Source: Vicia villosa (taxonomy: Eukaryota > Streptophyta > Magnoliopsida > Fabales > Fabaceae). From it: DNA of 64,000 nucleotides. Location: contig NW_026705330.1 in assembly GCF_029867415.1 (NCBI RefSeq), forward strand, positions 723,001 to 787,000, in the 5' to 3' direction. Shown one piece after another: positions 47,785-59,185 of this stretch. Position numbers and translations under genes: made by a program. Position 1 is the first letter of the stretch. The number at the start of each line of letters is the position of its first letter. Below the pieces are notes generated by a model. The model saw nothing but the letters and a program-made list of their open reading frames with translations. It did no database searches and was not told the DNA's origin.

Positions 47785-50700
47785 TGTAACATCCCGATTT
47801 TTATTAATATTTTATTAATTATATTAGTAATTATATTATTTGGTGTTTTTAATAATTATTTGCTTAATTTAGTCATTTCTCATGTTTATTGAAATTTTCG
47901 CGTTTCGGGACGATTTAGTCGGTACTAGTTCGGGATAGCGGATCAATATTTAATCGAAAATTTTAATATTTTTAGTATTAGAAATATTAATGAGTTAATA
48001 TTTAGCGTTTTGGGAATTTTTCGAATAACTAAGATTAGACCGGAAATATGAGACATTGAGTTATTAGAGGATTTTATCCGTATTTATTTTATTTTATTAT
48101 ATTATTTTATTTTGCTTGGTGTGTTAAATAATTATTATTTGTTATGAGATATAATAATTAATTGAATTAATTAACTTTGTGTGTATTGGTGTTTATTTAG
48201 TTTATTGAACTAAAATAGATATATTAAGAGATTATATTTAATTGGGCCTATTTATTAGAGTTAGAAGTAAATAGGGGGTGTTATTTTTAAGCCCAATATG
48301 ACATAAGATAGTAAGGGTTGAGGAGAGTAGATATAACATTATCATTTCATTTTGCTGAATTTTAAAAGAAGAGAATAGAAGGTGAAGAAGAGGAGCAAAA
48401 GGGGAACAAGTGAGAGCTAGGGTTTGATGAATCAAAGAGGTAAGGGGGAGAATCATTATTATTATGGGTTTGTATGATTGGGTCAATGGGTAGATTAACA
48501 TGATTAGATTATTGTGTAGAAAATAAAAATTTGAATTTGAAACAATAGTGAGAATTCTGTGTGTGAGGAAAATGAGCAAAATTAGTGGGTCATTCGTTCA
48601 ATCATGTTTCATTTAATTGTTTTTGTGTTTGCTTTGAGAATTAGTTAATGCTTTTCTAGTTCTCATTGTTGACTAGTATATATTTGTACTGGTACTGTGA
48701 TTTTTACGAAGATTTGTTGTTGAGTGTGTTTAGTATCTTCTATAAAAGATCTATTTTGCATTGATAGATTTGTTAGATTGATAGTTAATGTGTTTTGTTT
48801 ATGTTAATGGTGAGGGGTTTCAATTTGGATGTGTTAGGATAGATTTAGAAAAAAGTTATTGATGGATAGATAAGGGGTATCCATGATGGGATTATTTCTA
48901 AATTCTCTCATACAGTATTATTGAATACAATGACAAAAAGTTGGAAGGCTTCATATTGGTTAAAGACACACCCCTCCCTTCTAAGTATGCATATATTTGC
49001 CTAGTTATTGATTGTCTTTTACAAAAATCATGATTTGGAAACAAGAGTGATCTTGATAGTGGAAAGTTAATACAAATAAATAATAGAACCAGTAGGATGC
49101 TAGCAAGTTTTTGAACCGTTCTGGTCGAAATAGCCGAATTAAGCGGTATAATTAGTTGTCCGGAATTTGATGAAAATTTACGTGGTAGCTAAGTTTAATT
49201 AATAGATTAACGTGGTGGTGTTATCTCGTTGAAAATGCGATATTTACGAACCGACCGAAATAGTGTGAATTTAAATATCTTTTATATTAAATATTAGTTT
49301 TTGGAATAGAAAATGAATTAGAAACTTGGAACTAATGTAGTGTAATTATTAATTAGTTGATTTACTTAATAGTTAAATTAATTTCAATAAGTATAATTGA
49401 TTGGATTATAATAAGTATTGAAATTGATTATTCGGTTGTCGGTAACTTACGGTATTTTGGAAAGTTGACCGTAATTGTATTTTGACCAAATACTAATGAA
49501 TTGATACTTAGTTTAGAAGTGTATTCTTATATTTTGTTACGATATGAATTAACATGAGATAGTATGGTTTGCTAGTGTTAATTGTATTTTGGTGAATCAT
49601 AATTGAATATTGTTTCTATTATGTGGATTGATATCAATGTGTTGTGAATGTTGTGTACAATTTAATATATAATTCATAGAGTTGAATTATTATGGGTATG
49701 CGATAAGTTAAGATTGATGACATAATCTTAATTGCATATGTTTGTTAACATTATACATACATTCATGTCATGGTGTGCCTTGAAACAAAGGTGGTTTGCT
49801 TTGAAACAAAAGCGGGGCTTAGATTCTAGAGTGAATCGGAAGCGGTAAACTATATGTTTACATTTTGGTGGGCTTTGGTCTTGTCCGGATCGGAAGCGTG
49901 GCCTAGATTCTAGATATGGAATCGGGAGGCGGTGAAACTTTGGGTTCACAATTTGGTACCACATGCATAGCGTCACATATCTTGCATGGAGTCACATTAA
50001 AATTATGCGATAATTGAATATGTGAAGTTGATGTAGTTGTGATACGTGTATGAGTTTGATAATTGAAACGAGTGAGGTTTGAATACATACTTGGTTAAAT
50101 GCGTGAATATGTGATAATTATGGTTATATGCATAATTGGAAATATAGTATTGAAATTGAAATAGTATACTTTATGTACTTGTCGAATGCTTAATATATGT
50201 GAATATATTGATTAGTATTATTTTACATGATTAGGCATGGTGTAATAAATTCCTATAATTGTTGATTTAACCATTGTATCTTATTATACTTCTCCATAAT
50301 GATTCGTATTCTCACCCTTCTGTTTTAATGTTGCCTCGTTTGGCGACATGCAGGTTCTGGAGTTAGTAGCTCGCGTGTGATCTTAGTCGGAGTTTCTTCC
50401 GAGTTATTTGGAGATTAGATAGTGAGTCGATGCTCCGGTCATGTAACACTGGGTAGACTAGTTATTAGAACTCATGTTTCTATTCGGTTGTGTATTACGT
50501 TTGATTTGAGAACCTGTCATGTTACTACTTGTTGTTTGATAGGCTCCTAAGCCAAATATTCTGAATTATGTTTTAATTTATGTTGATATGACTATTGAGA
50601 CTTGATCATGGTATGGGACATGGATCATTTTATGAAACACATGAGTATTTAGTAGTTTCCGCTGTGAATGCATATTCTGGATAAAATATGATTAATTGAG

Positions 50701-50865
50701 AAGTATTATTTGAAATGACCAGGTGTATCAAATATTGTAAGTAAATGCTGTCGGTTTTTAACGGTTTTTAGTTTTTGAAAACATCGATGTGACGCCCTTT
50801 TGTTATATGCATGCTTATTCTCTGATTATATGCTTATTTATTTTGGGGTATAAAGGGGTGTTACA
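47785..50865 (+). repeat. 3' LTR of the Tekay-like element
   Basis: 3,081 bp, uninterrupted; the counterpart of 30305-45181. It supplies the empty-site sequence for the element B insertion and ends before the TGTTA duplication at 50866-50870. Confidence 0.94.
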
Positions 50866-51114
50866 TGTTACAAATATGATCTTTGCATATTAAGAATGTT
50901 GGATGTTTTGTTTTAGGTTTTCATTGTGATTGAAAATAACATGTGACTCCCTTTTCCTTATGCATGATTACTCTGTGTGATTGGATGATATATTTGGGGT
51001 TAGAAAAGGGGTGTTACATTTACCATATCAAAAAAAAAACGTAATTTATGTCATTAACTATAGTTCTATTTAGTATTTAATGTACTACTATATAAACGAA
51101 TTTTTAATATTTAC

Positions 51115-51597
51115 TGTTGTGAAAAACGATGTCAAGAACAAAATATAATAGGGATTTAGGGAAGAAAAGGAGAACACAAGAATTGATTATAACTGCTATT
51201 CTTTTACTTTCTCTTAAAACAAGATTACAAGTTTACAAGAATAACAAATAATATCTCTCACCCTAAATTAAGATTTGCAGCTTAGCAATGATGAGAGACT
51301 ATTATGCTATTTATAATAAAGTCTAACATACTAACTAATGGGCTTTTTCAGCAAGGCCCATTACACAAGCCAACTTAATAAACTAGCTAACTTAACAAAT
51401 TAGGGTTTAAACACTAAAACTTAATTTAACATGCTAACCCTAGCATCTTCGACATCTGCATGCTCGACCCATCTTCGACTACAGCATACTTCGACACCAG
51501 CATGTGAGCAACCTTCGACGTCATGCTTAACCCTGTCGAACTGTCAAACCAATGAGCTACCCTTCGACCATACTATTGTTCGATCCAATATCTTACA
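51115..51597 (-). repeat. 3' LTR of the copia derivative
   Basis: Preceded on the minus strand by the purine-rich CCAAGGTGGAGATT (51611-51598), the usual copia polypurine tract. It contains several TTCGAC words, also present in the partner LTR. Confidence 0.82.
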
Positions 51598-51640
51598 AAT
51601 CTCCACCTTGGATCTAACTCTACAACATCAAGGGAACAAA

Positions 51641-52138
51641 CTAACTTTCTTCATGCAGCTTTATCAACTGCATACAGTGGAAAAACTTGCAACTCGGCAA
51701 TGCCTTGGTGATCATATCAGCAACATTGTCTTCAGTCGAAACCTTCAGCACTTGGACATCTCCACGCTCGATTACTCCTCTAACAAAATGCAGCCTCATA
51801 TCAATGTGCTTAGTTCGCTCATGATAGGCTGAATTCTTCGACAGGTGTATTGCACTTTGACTATCACATTTAACAGTGATACCTCGACCTTGAAGTTTCA
51901 GCTCCTTTGCAAAACCTTCAAGCCACAATGCTTCTTTCACAGCTTCAGTTAAGGCAATATACTCCGCTTCAGTGGTTGATAGAGCAGCAACCTTCTGAAG
52001 TGTTGCTTTCCAACTAATTGCAGTGCCAAACATAGTGAAAACATATCCAGAGATAGATTTTCTGGAATCCATACAACCTGCATAATCAGAGTCGACATAT
52101 CCTTCGATTACTGCTTTACTATCTTCACCGCACCAATT
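51641..52138 (-). pseudogene. Copia pol C-terminus (RNase H), joined to the 5' LTR
   Basis: 166 codons from the LTR junction to the stop at 51641. Motifs are GYVDSDYAG (first catalytic Asp), SISGYVF, SWKATLQKVAALSTTEAEY (catalytic Glu), VKCDSQSAIHLSKN (second catalytic Asp), ERTKHIDMRLHFVR and DNVADMITKAL, the standard order at the end of copia polyproteins. The open frame extends upstream into the LTR to a start codon at 52201, so an LTR-RNase H fusion could in principle be translated. All upstream pol domains are gone. Confidence 0.87.
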
Positions 52139-52616
52139 TGTTGTGAAAAACGATGTCAAGAACAAAATATAATAGGGATTTAGGGAAGAAAAGGAGAACA
52201 CAAGAATTGGTTATAACTGCTATTCTTTTACTTTCTCTTAAAACAAGATTACAAGTTTACAAGAATAACAAATAACCTCTCTCACCCTAAATTAAGATTT
52301 GCATCTTAGCAATGATGAGAGACTAGTATGTTATTTATAATAAAACCTAACATACTAACTAATGGGCTTTTTCAGCAAGGCCCATTACACAAGCCAACTT
52401 AATAAACAATCTAACTTAACAAATTAGGGTTTAAACACTAAAACCTAATTTAACATGCTAACAACCCTAGCATCTTCGACATCTGCATGCTCGACCCATC
52501 TTCGACTACAGCATACTTCGACACCAGCATATGAGCAACCTTCGACGTCATGCTTAACCCTGTCGAACCAAGGAGCTACCCTTCGACCATACTAGAGTTC
52601 GATCCAATATCTCACA
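52139..52616 (-). repeat. 5' LTR of the copia derivative
   Basis: Matches 51115-51597 with scattered differences and small indels. Its inner edge touches RNase H coding sequence with no PBS between. Confidence 0.8.
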
Positions 52617-53065
52617 CTTATCGTCCCATCAACCATCAACCAGAGCATCATGAAATGGATTTGGCGAAGTCACACATATTTTTAAAATTCATAGACACTA
52701 ATACATCAAAATAGACAATTTAAATAGAGATTCAATTTAATATTATAAATTTTATAAACTTAAATACTTAAATTTGTGTACTTCCTTTTGACCAATCAAT
52801 ATTTATGACTTTTTCTTGGTCAATACATATATTCATATAAATTGTTTGTAAATTTCTATCAGGTGGCTTTAATTATCTAAACATTAATTTTGAGTTGATA
52901 CAATCATAACTCTTTTTCATGATTGTGTACTTCAAAACCATCCTTAAACCTCACACATATTTCACCTTCAAGTGAAACTTAATAATTGAGTTTTTGTTCA
53001 ATGTAAATGTACGTAGTGATTTTCTGTTTAAGGTAAAAGTCAGTAACTTTGAAATATACTGTGAC
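52617..53065. other. AT-rich spacer with the second arm of a distant inverted repeat
   Basis: No gene. About 52935-53045 matches the reverse complement of about 27350-27425 (CACACATA, CTTCAAGTGAAAC, TTTTTGTTCA). Confidence 0.5.
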
Positions 53066-53620
53066 TGTTAGAAAATCAATTTAAACCGAATGGATCGAGG
53101 CTAGAATCGTGAACGAAATCACTTTCCTTATAAGTATTTCAAGCACTCTCAATATGTCTTAGAGTTGGAACGCAGGAATACCCAGGATAATTCAGCCTTT
53201 TGTCGAGTTTGCGTAAGACCTCGGATGTAGAGAAGAGTGTCTGGAATTTTAGTGAAGATGATAGGCTTATCAAATGTACATTTTGTTATTGTTATTAATT
53301 TCTGAATCAAGAATGAGGTTTTTATAGGCCACTTTAGTATTGTTTCATAAGGTAGCGACCCTTCGTGAAACAGTTCCTTTTCCAAAAGTTACAATGCTTG
53401 GCCTATTGCAACATTTACCAAGAGTTGCATGTTTTCATTCTGCAACACTTCACGAAGTGTTACCTATTTCTGATTCAAACTACAAACAGCCTATTGCAAC
53501 ACTTCACGAAGTGTTGCCTATTTTCATATTCAAAATACAAACTTCACATAGACATTTTCTTGTCATTTTGGAACACACCTATGGTGATTAAATATTATTA
53601 AATATTAATAATTTCCAACA
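53066..53620 (-). repeat. Ty1-copia LTR (3' LTR of a minus-strand element)
   Basis: In plus-strand reading TGTTAGAAAATC to TTTCCAACA, 555 bp. The minus strand beyond 53620 shows the polypurine tract CAAGTGGGGGAT directly before the LTR start TGTTGGAAATT, so the element body lay to the right. It is cut off after 46 bp by the LTR of Ogre element C at 53667. Two copies of the palindrome AACACTTCACGAAGTGTT lie at 53444-53461 and 53498-53515. Confidence 0.75.
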
Positions 53621-53666
53621 ATCCCCCACTTGTTCTAATAATGACAAGATCAATTCCAGAAAAAGG
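53621..53666 (-). other. Stub of copia internal region
   Basis: Holds the polypurine tract (about 53632-53621) and a few more bases of the copia element. The last five, AAAGG, are the expected target-duplication copy for the insertion of Ogre element C. Confidence 0.6.
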
Positions 53667-54328
53667 TGTCGCACGCTCGCGAAAAATGAACAGAGTCGCC
53701 ACTAATATATTTATCCCATAAGGGAAAGGAATATCAGAAAACCTAACAAAGGAAGGAACAGGGTCTTGCGACCAGAGAATCAAGGTACGGGAGTCGGTTA
53801 CGCAAGGGGAAGGTGTTAGCACCCCTCACGCCCATCGTACTCGATGGTATCCACCTATGTTTGTTTCTATCTAAAGGGTGTATAACTATGTCTATATCTA
53901 AATGCGAAATGAATGCAGAATGTAGGGAAAATAAAGAATTGTACTCGCACGGGCCCTACCCCGCTGCCTACGTATCCTTTTCAGGAATCAGAGTTACCGT
54001 AGCTCGGCTAAAGATTTTCTGTTTGTTTTTGTGTTTTTTAATTGGGCGGAGTCAACGTTCGCGCTTTTGCATAAGGGATCGACCTAGGATGCGTACAAGC
54101 GGAAATGACATTGCCCTTAGGTGCCAACGAGGCAAAAGAAAAAGAAATGATTGGTTTGTGTCTTTTAGGATAGATGAGTGGTGAACAGTTCCCAATACCG
54201 GGCCACTCACCACTTTCTCTACTTTGCTTTAGTCTGAACCATTGTTAGGTGTGTTGAAGTGTTTTTGGTTGTGTGTTTTTTAAGGGGAGTTTAATTTGCA
54301 ATCCGAATCACATAAAATGTATAATGAT

Positions 54329-54595
54329 CGAGAAGCAGATTAAGGAATGAATCCTACTCACTTCCATCCCATTATGTAATGTTTGAGAAGCAGATTAGAG
54401 AATGAATCTCACTCGTTTCTCTCCCATTAATTAATGTTTGAGAAACAGATTAGGGAATGAATCCCACTCGTTTCTCTCCCATTAAGTAGCGACCGAGAAA
54501 CAGATTAGGGAATGAATCCCACTCGTTTCTATGCCACTAAGCGATTGAGAAACAGATTAGGGAATTAATCCCGCTCATTTCTCAATCACTTTCTT
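54329..54595. repeat. Tandem repeat inside the Ogre C LTR, about 61 bp, 5 copies
   Basis: Each unit has GAGAAACAGATTAGGGAATG followed by AATCCCACTCGTTTCTCTCC. The unit contains the near-palindrome GGGAATGAATCCC, and unit ends (GAGAAAC and GTTTCTC) are also inverted, so each could form a hairpin. Confidence 0.85.
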
Positions 54596-57166
54596 AATGT
54601 GATTCGCATCTTCCTTTTATTAATGTTTTAAAGAGTTGAAGAAGAAAAAGAATGCAAAAGGGAACTAGATCTACCATTCTAATCTATGTTGTCTAATCTA
54701 TTAATGGCCCTAAGGTCAAGGATAACTATCCTATCTCAATTCCTCTTAACAACGAAGGAAGAGTCTAAGGGAACATGGCAAGCAATAGTACGGAATAAGC
54801 AACATCAAAACAAGGAATGAGAGGCTAAGCATGGAAACAAGAGAGAGAAGCCCCAAGTCAGTAGCAAAACAAGGGATTGAATGTCCCAAATTAAATACCA
54901 AAGCACCACGGTATCACACGAAAATATCCACAAGAAGTTACCAAAGTATCGCATACGTCATTACTTACCAATTAGCGGACAAACATCGATTAATCAAAGC
55001 AAAAGCAAGTGAACACATGGTTTAAGCTTGAAGTCAGTAGAAAACTCATTCATTTAGTTCCAATATCCTATGTTAATCCATATTAGTCAATTAGCATGAA
55101 GCAATACAAAACTCTAACCAAAACTAGACAACACTAGGTCAATACTAGCTAAACGGTTTCAAATCGTGAATGAAGTTAGAAAAATGTAATCAAATGGTAC
55201 AAGTCAGTAGAAAATAGCCTCTACTAGATGCCTAAACAACCACAAAATCATGCCAAGAAGTTTTACACAAAATTACGGGTCATTTGTACAAGTTACGATA
55301 CAATCGCTAACCAAAAGCGAGTTATTTACATGTGAAAAAGAAAAAACAAGTAAAATAAGAAAACATGATCTAAAATTTTCAATTCCAGGTCTTAGGACCT
55401 CTAAACATCCCTAATTATATGTACAAAAAGGAACCAACATTGTTGCATGAATGCATTTCAATTTGAGAGCACAAACGTCACAAACATCTATTAAAAACGC
55501 ATGTTAATCGAGTCGTACAACACTAGCCAAATACCAATCAAAACAAAGAATTAGGAATTCATTTTTTTATACACATTATCATGGATTAGCCTACTGAGGC
55601 TATACAAAAAACGGTGGTTAAATTCTGATCCTAAGGTGTTAAACAAAATTAATTTGCAAAACCTATCAAAACCGGAAGAAACATGAACATACCAACGTAA
55701 ATGATTTATTGAAGATGGCAAAACAATTTCTAAAAATATACAAAAAATATCACAATTATGTACACACATAAAACTATCTAAAACATATTTTTATTTATTT
55801 TTTATTTCATGAGGAAATGATTTATGAAGCAAAAGTTGAAGAGAAAACAAATTTTTTTAATAAAACACAAATCTGCCTAAGCTGAGGGTGAGAAAGCAAT
55901 TAACAATGAACTGAGTCCATGTGTTAGCGTGCATGGGCCTACCGCGAGGGTGTGCAGAAATGAAAAGCTGAGGCCCAGACCAATGACGACCCAATCCCTT
56001 TTTTAATTCAATTATCCATTTGTATTATTCAGCATTTATTCCATTTATTTACTTACAGCATATGATTATAGTCTTAATAGAATGTGACGTGAAAATGTCA
56101 TGTGGATATACAAATCAATGGGTCAAGTGAAACTTTAAGTCACAAAAGGACAAAAAACAAAGCTCAGCCAATCACAGCGTGACACTCATTCAAACAATGA
56201 TTAAAATACAGCCAAAGTTCCAAATAGTGGGAGAATGAGCCAATGGTAACATGCCACGTACACAAACGGGATTCAAAACAATGCAACGTTCAGATGCCGG
56301 AGCTCCGCCTCCGGTCATCTTCCTCGGCCGTGCGTGCCTCCGGCGACGAGAAATTGTGCCCAGAAATTCACAAAAACAACACCGTTCAACTCGGATTTCA
56401 ACACTGATTACGGATCTGGTTTTAGATTTCATTCATTCTCATCCTAATGGCCTGACCGAGAAACGTTCCAAAGCTCTAAGCTACGCAAATTTCACCGAAA
56501 CGCACACTGAACACCACAACATGATTCGCATTGCTCATAGAGCTTAAGCAAGTGATCTTAATCGTTCAAACAGTGGTTAATACGAGCAAAGCGAATCCAA
56601 TTATTAAGCACATGAGAAATGTGTGAGCATGCGATTACATGACCGTTAATACGCAGAAGAGTTTGTAGAAATGCTTACTTGCTCGATTCTTGATTTGAGA
56701 AGAGAGTTCTACCAAGCTGTGCTCTTCCGCTCCTCTTGAATCTTTATGATGAACGGATGGAATGTACAGATATAGATCCGAAAGCTTGTTCTTCTTTGCT
56801 AAGACGTGGTGGCGGTAATAACCTTTTGCAAGATGATGAATGAAGGTGCACCGATGATAATGATTCAGGCTTTCTCGAGCGATGTCGTGGCGGTGGAGGA
56901 TGCAGAGCAGAGAACGGTGTTCATGATAATGGGATTCTGAAGAGGTTGGCGGTGGTTGTAATGGAGGTAGATGGTGGTTGAATGCTCGGTTATGGAAGCA
57001 TGGTATCAGAAAAACAAGTTTGTTAGAGAGTGTAACAAACTTTCTCTTGGAGGGTGAGTGAAGAGAAAGAGAAGAGAGAGAATCGAGGGGATAAGAGAGT
57101 GAGGAGAGAAATCTTTGAGAAAATGAAAGAATGAGAGTGTGTGTGGGATTTTGTGAAGGGTTTTGT

Positions 57167-57174
57167 TATTTATA
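57167..57174 (-). promoter_or_regulatory. Candidate TATA box of the Ogre C LTR promoter
   Basis: TATAAATA on the minus strand in ACCATATAAATAAC context, followed by a CT-rich transcribed strand. Confidence 0.45.
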
Positions 57175-58843
57175 TGGTGGTGTAAGATTGGTTATGGTGG
57201 AGTGGCATGTAGCATTGCTTCTTCCTCTTCTACTTAGTGAACAAGCATAGCCTTTGTAGTAGCTCCTTCTGTTGCTTTTATATGAGCATAAATTGCATGG
57301 TTATTTATGGAAAATAGTGAACTGGTGCATGCTGCAAGTACGTGGCATAAATCTCGAGCCAATATTCTTTCCAAGACACCATTTTTGCTTGTGTATATCT
57401 CTCACCATGGTTCACCAACTGATTCGCTCTCGGGGTCATTGTAAAGAGGACATTAATGGTGTAGTAATGGTGTTGGAAGTGTCTTGAGATGATGCATGGA
57501 GTTCTCACAAACTGACTTGGAACATGGTGGAATAACACTGCATGGTATGGTGCGTGCCTGACCTGACCTGGCTTCAAATTCGTGGCAAAGGTGTGGTATG
57601 GTCAGGGAGCGACTTTGAGTGTCTCTATCTTGTTCCACGCTCGTCAAAAATTAATGATCCTGATCTCATTGGATAGATGGCATGGCATAGAACTGCTAGA
57701 GACCAAGCTTGCTCAGAATGGAGATTTGTGGAGGATGAAAACTGGACTTGAATTCAGCCCACCATGTGTTCGATCAAATGACGCGCGTGACTTGGAATCC
57801 TGGCCTGACTGGACGCGTGATATGAGCTTTGCGAGGGCCTGACTTTGAAGACTCATAATTGATTTAATATTCAACCAAATGACTCAAATCTTGTTTCCTT
57901 ACATAGAGGACATGGCAAAGAATGGAAGCATACCAAGTTTGCTTCCATGGCATTTTTGTAGAGCTCTAAAATTAGCTTGAGATTTGGCATACCACGTGCT
58001 TGATGAAATGCCAGGTCATGACTTGGCCTATGACTTGGATCATGACTTAAGCTGAATGGGTTTTCAGGAACTTCAAACCAAATTAACTCTTCATACAATC
58101 TTCAAATGAAAAAGTGTCCAACTACAAAGTTGTTCTCCTCCATGAGAGGAACAACTTTGATGTTGGAAATTTCTTCAAAAAATGTCATTTGCCACGTGTA
58201 AACTGATGGTGAAGTGGACTGCTTGCCAAGCTTTTAAGATGCCAAAATTTTTCTAAGTGTCGAAACCTTTCCTTTTTTGTTATTTTTCTATTTTTGGCAA
58301 CTTTTTGTCAAACTCCTGATTTTATCCGTTCTTTGACTTTTCTTGACTGATTTTCTACCAAAAGTCAATATTTGAATAATCTTCTGATTTTGACCCAAAA
58401 GTCAACTGTTCTGGTTCTCTCTGATTATTGATGAAATTCCCGATTAAATCTTTTCCAGTCAAATCCAGTCAAACGAATGTGTCCACATGGTCAATATGAA
58501 AGCTTCTCACTCATAAAATTCGTTCCTGATTAAATGTTGACCAGAAAGTCAACTGGTTGACTTTGGTCAAAGAAACCCTAATTCAGGATAATCAGATGAA
58601 CCTCAAGCTTGTACTTCCCAACCAATGCCTTGACTTGAAGGTGAGAAAACCACTGATTCACGAATGTTTCCAGACCTCAGATCCTCATGTTTGGCATGAA
58701 ATCCCTTACCATAAAAGCTCTTCCTTGCTAGTCTTTGATTGGTACCAATGATATGCATGTATGCAGTGACATGACCTAGGCGGATGTATGCTCAGAGACT
58801 GTAAACCAGATAAATAAGGGTAGGACAAATTTGGGGTATGACA

Positions 58844-58857
58844 GCTGCCCCTATTTA
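58844..58857 (-). other. Polypurine tract of Ogre element C
   Basis: Minus-strand TAAATAGGGGCAGC abuts the LTR start TGTCATACCCC; identical to the tract of derivative B. Confidence 0.85.
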
Positions 58858-59185
58858 ATCGTCTTAAACCTGAGGGTGAGATTGGCGCTAGCCTTTCGAA
58901 CATTCAAGGTAGAAGAAGATTAAATACCATGACCAGAAATTTGTCCTAAAAAGGAGATGGTATAAGTGTTATCTTTATTTTGTTTTTGATATTTGCTGGG
59001 GAAAGAGAATTTTTGTTTTTTTTCTGGTGGAAGAATTTATGGTATGGGGTTGAAATGGGATAGCTTGTAACGTAGCCAAGGTGCCAATACAAGGTTCTCA
59101 ATGGTAATGATTGTTGTATGAAACCGTGGTTGGAAAATACGGGTTTGATGGAAAGGTAGGACCCACGATCCGTGACTCGAAACTA

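Larger units (their letters stand above)
30305..50865 (+). mobile_element. Tekay/Del-like chromovirus element with near-identical LTRs and a collapsed coding region
   Basis: The 5' LTR is 30305-45181 (split by element B; about 3.08 kb when rejoined) and the 3' LTR is 47785-50865 (3,081 bp). TGTTA duplications lie at 30300-30304 and 50866-50870. PBS for initiator tRNA-Met at 45186, PPT at 47771-47784. The internal region is only 2.6 kb against 5 kb or more in full elements: gag has one stop and an internal deletion, and pol survives as short patches. By eye the LTRs differ at only about 11 substitutions and one indel, none between about 31,480 and 33,160. Coding decay therefore predates the last transposition. 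Confidence 0.92.
28078..51018 (+). mobile_element. Solo LTR of a chromovirus-like Ty3-gypsy family, split by a nested element
   Basis: It starts TGTAACATCC at 28078 and ends GGGGTGTTACA at 51018, with TTTAC target duplications at 28073-28077 and 51019-51023. The LTR itself is 28078-30304 plus 50871-51018, about 2.38 kb; everything between is a later insertion with its own TSD. No internal region remains, so intra-element LTR recombination is the likely origin. Both termini and an internal block (TCTCACCCTTCTGTTT) resemble the LTR of the Tekay-like element that later inserted into it, so the two families are related. Confidence 0.9.
51115..52616 (-). mobile_element. Ty1-copia deletion derivative: LTR, RNase H end of pol, LTR
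   Basis: Minus-strand element of 1.5 kb. The 5' LTR is 52616-52139 and the 3' LTR 51597-51115 (about 480 bp each; minus-strand start TGTAAGATATTGG or TGTGAGATATTGG, end CACAACA). Between them lies only the C-terminal RNase H part of pol. PBS, gag, protease, integrase and RT are missing; the 5' LTR end is joined directly to pol. Flanking five-base sequences TTTAC and CTTAT do not match well, so the target duplication is decayed or was never formed. Confidence 0.82.
53667..58843 (-). repeat. 3' LTR of Ogre element C, 5.2 kb
   Basis: In plus-strand reading it starts TGTCGCACGCTCGCG and ends GGGGTATGACA. It shares AACAGAGTCGCCAC and GGGAAGGTGTTAG(G)CACC-type words with the other Ogre LTRs. It contains five copies of an about 61-bp unit at 54329-54595 (CAGATTAGGGAATGAATCCC, then ACTCGTTTCT). 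A minus-strand TATAAATA at 57174-57167 is a promoter candidate. Open frames inside (for example 56251-56547) match nothing I know. Confidence 0.88.

Noticed and set aside
51110..52621. Clean target duplication for the copia derivative
   Set aside because: The five bases on each side (TTTAC and CTTAT) differ at two positions.
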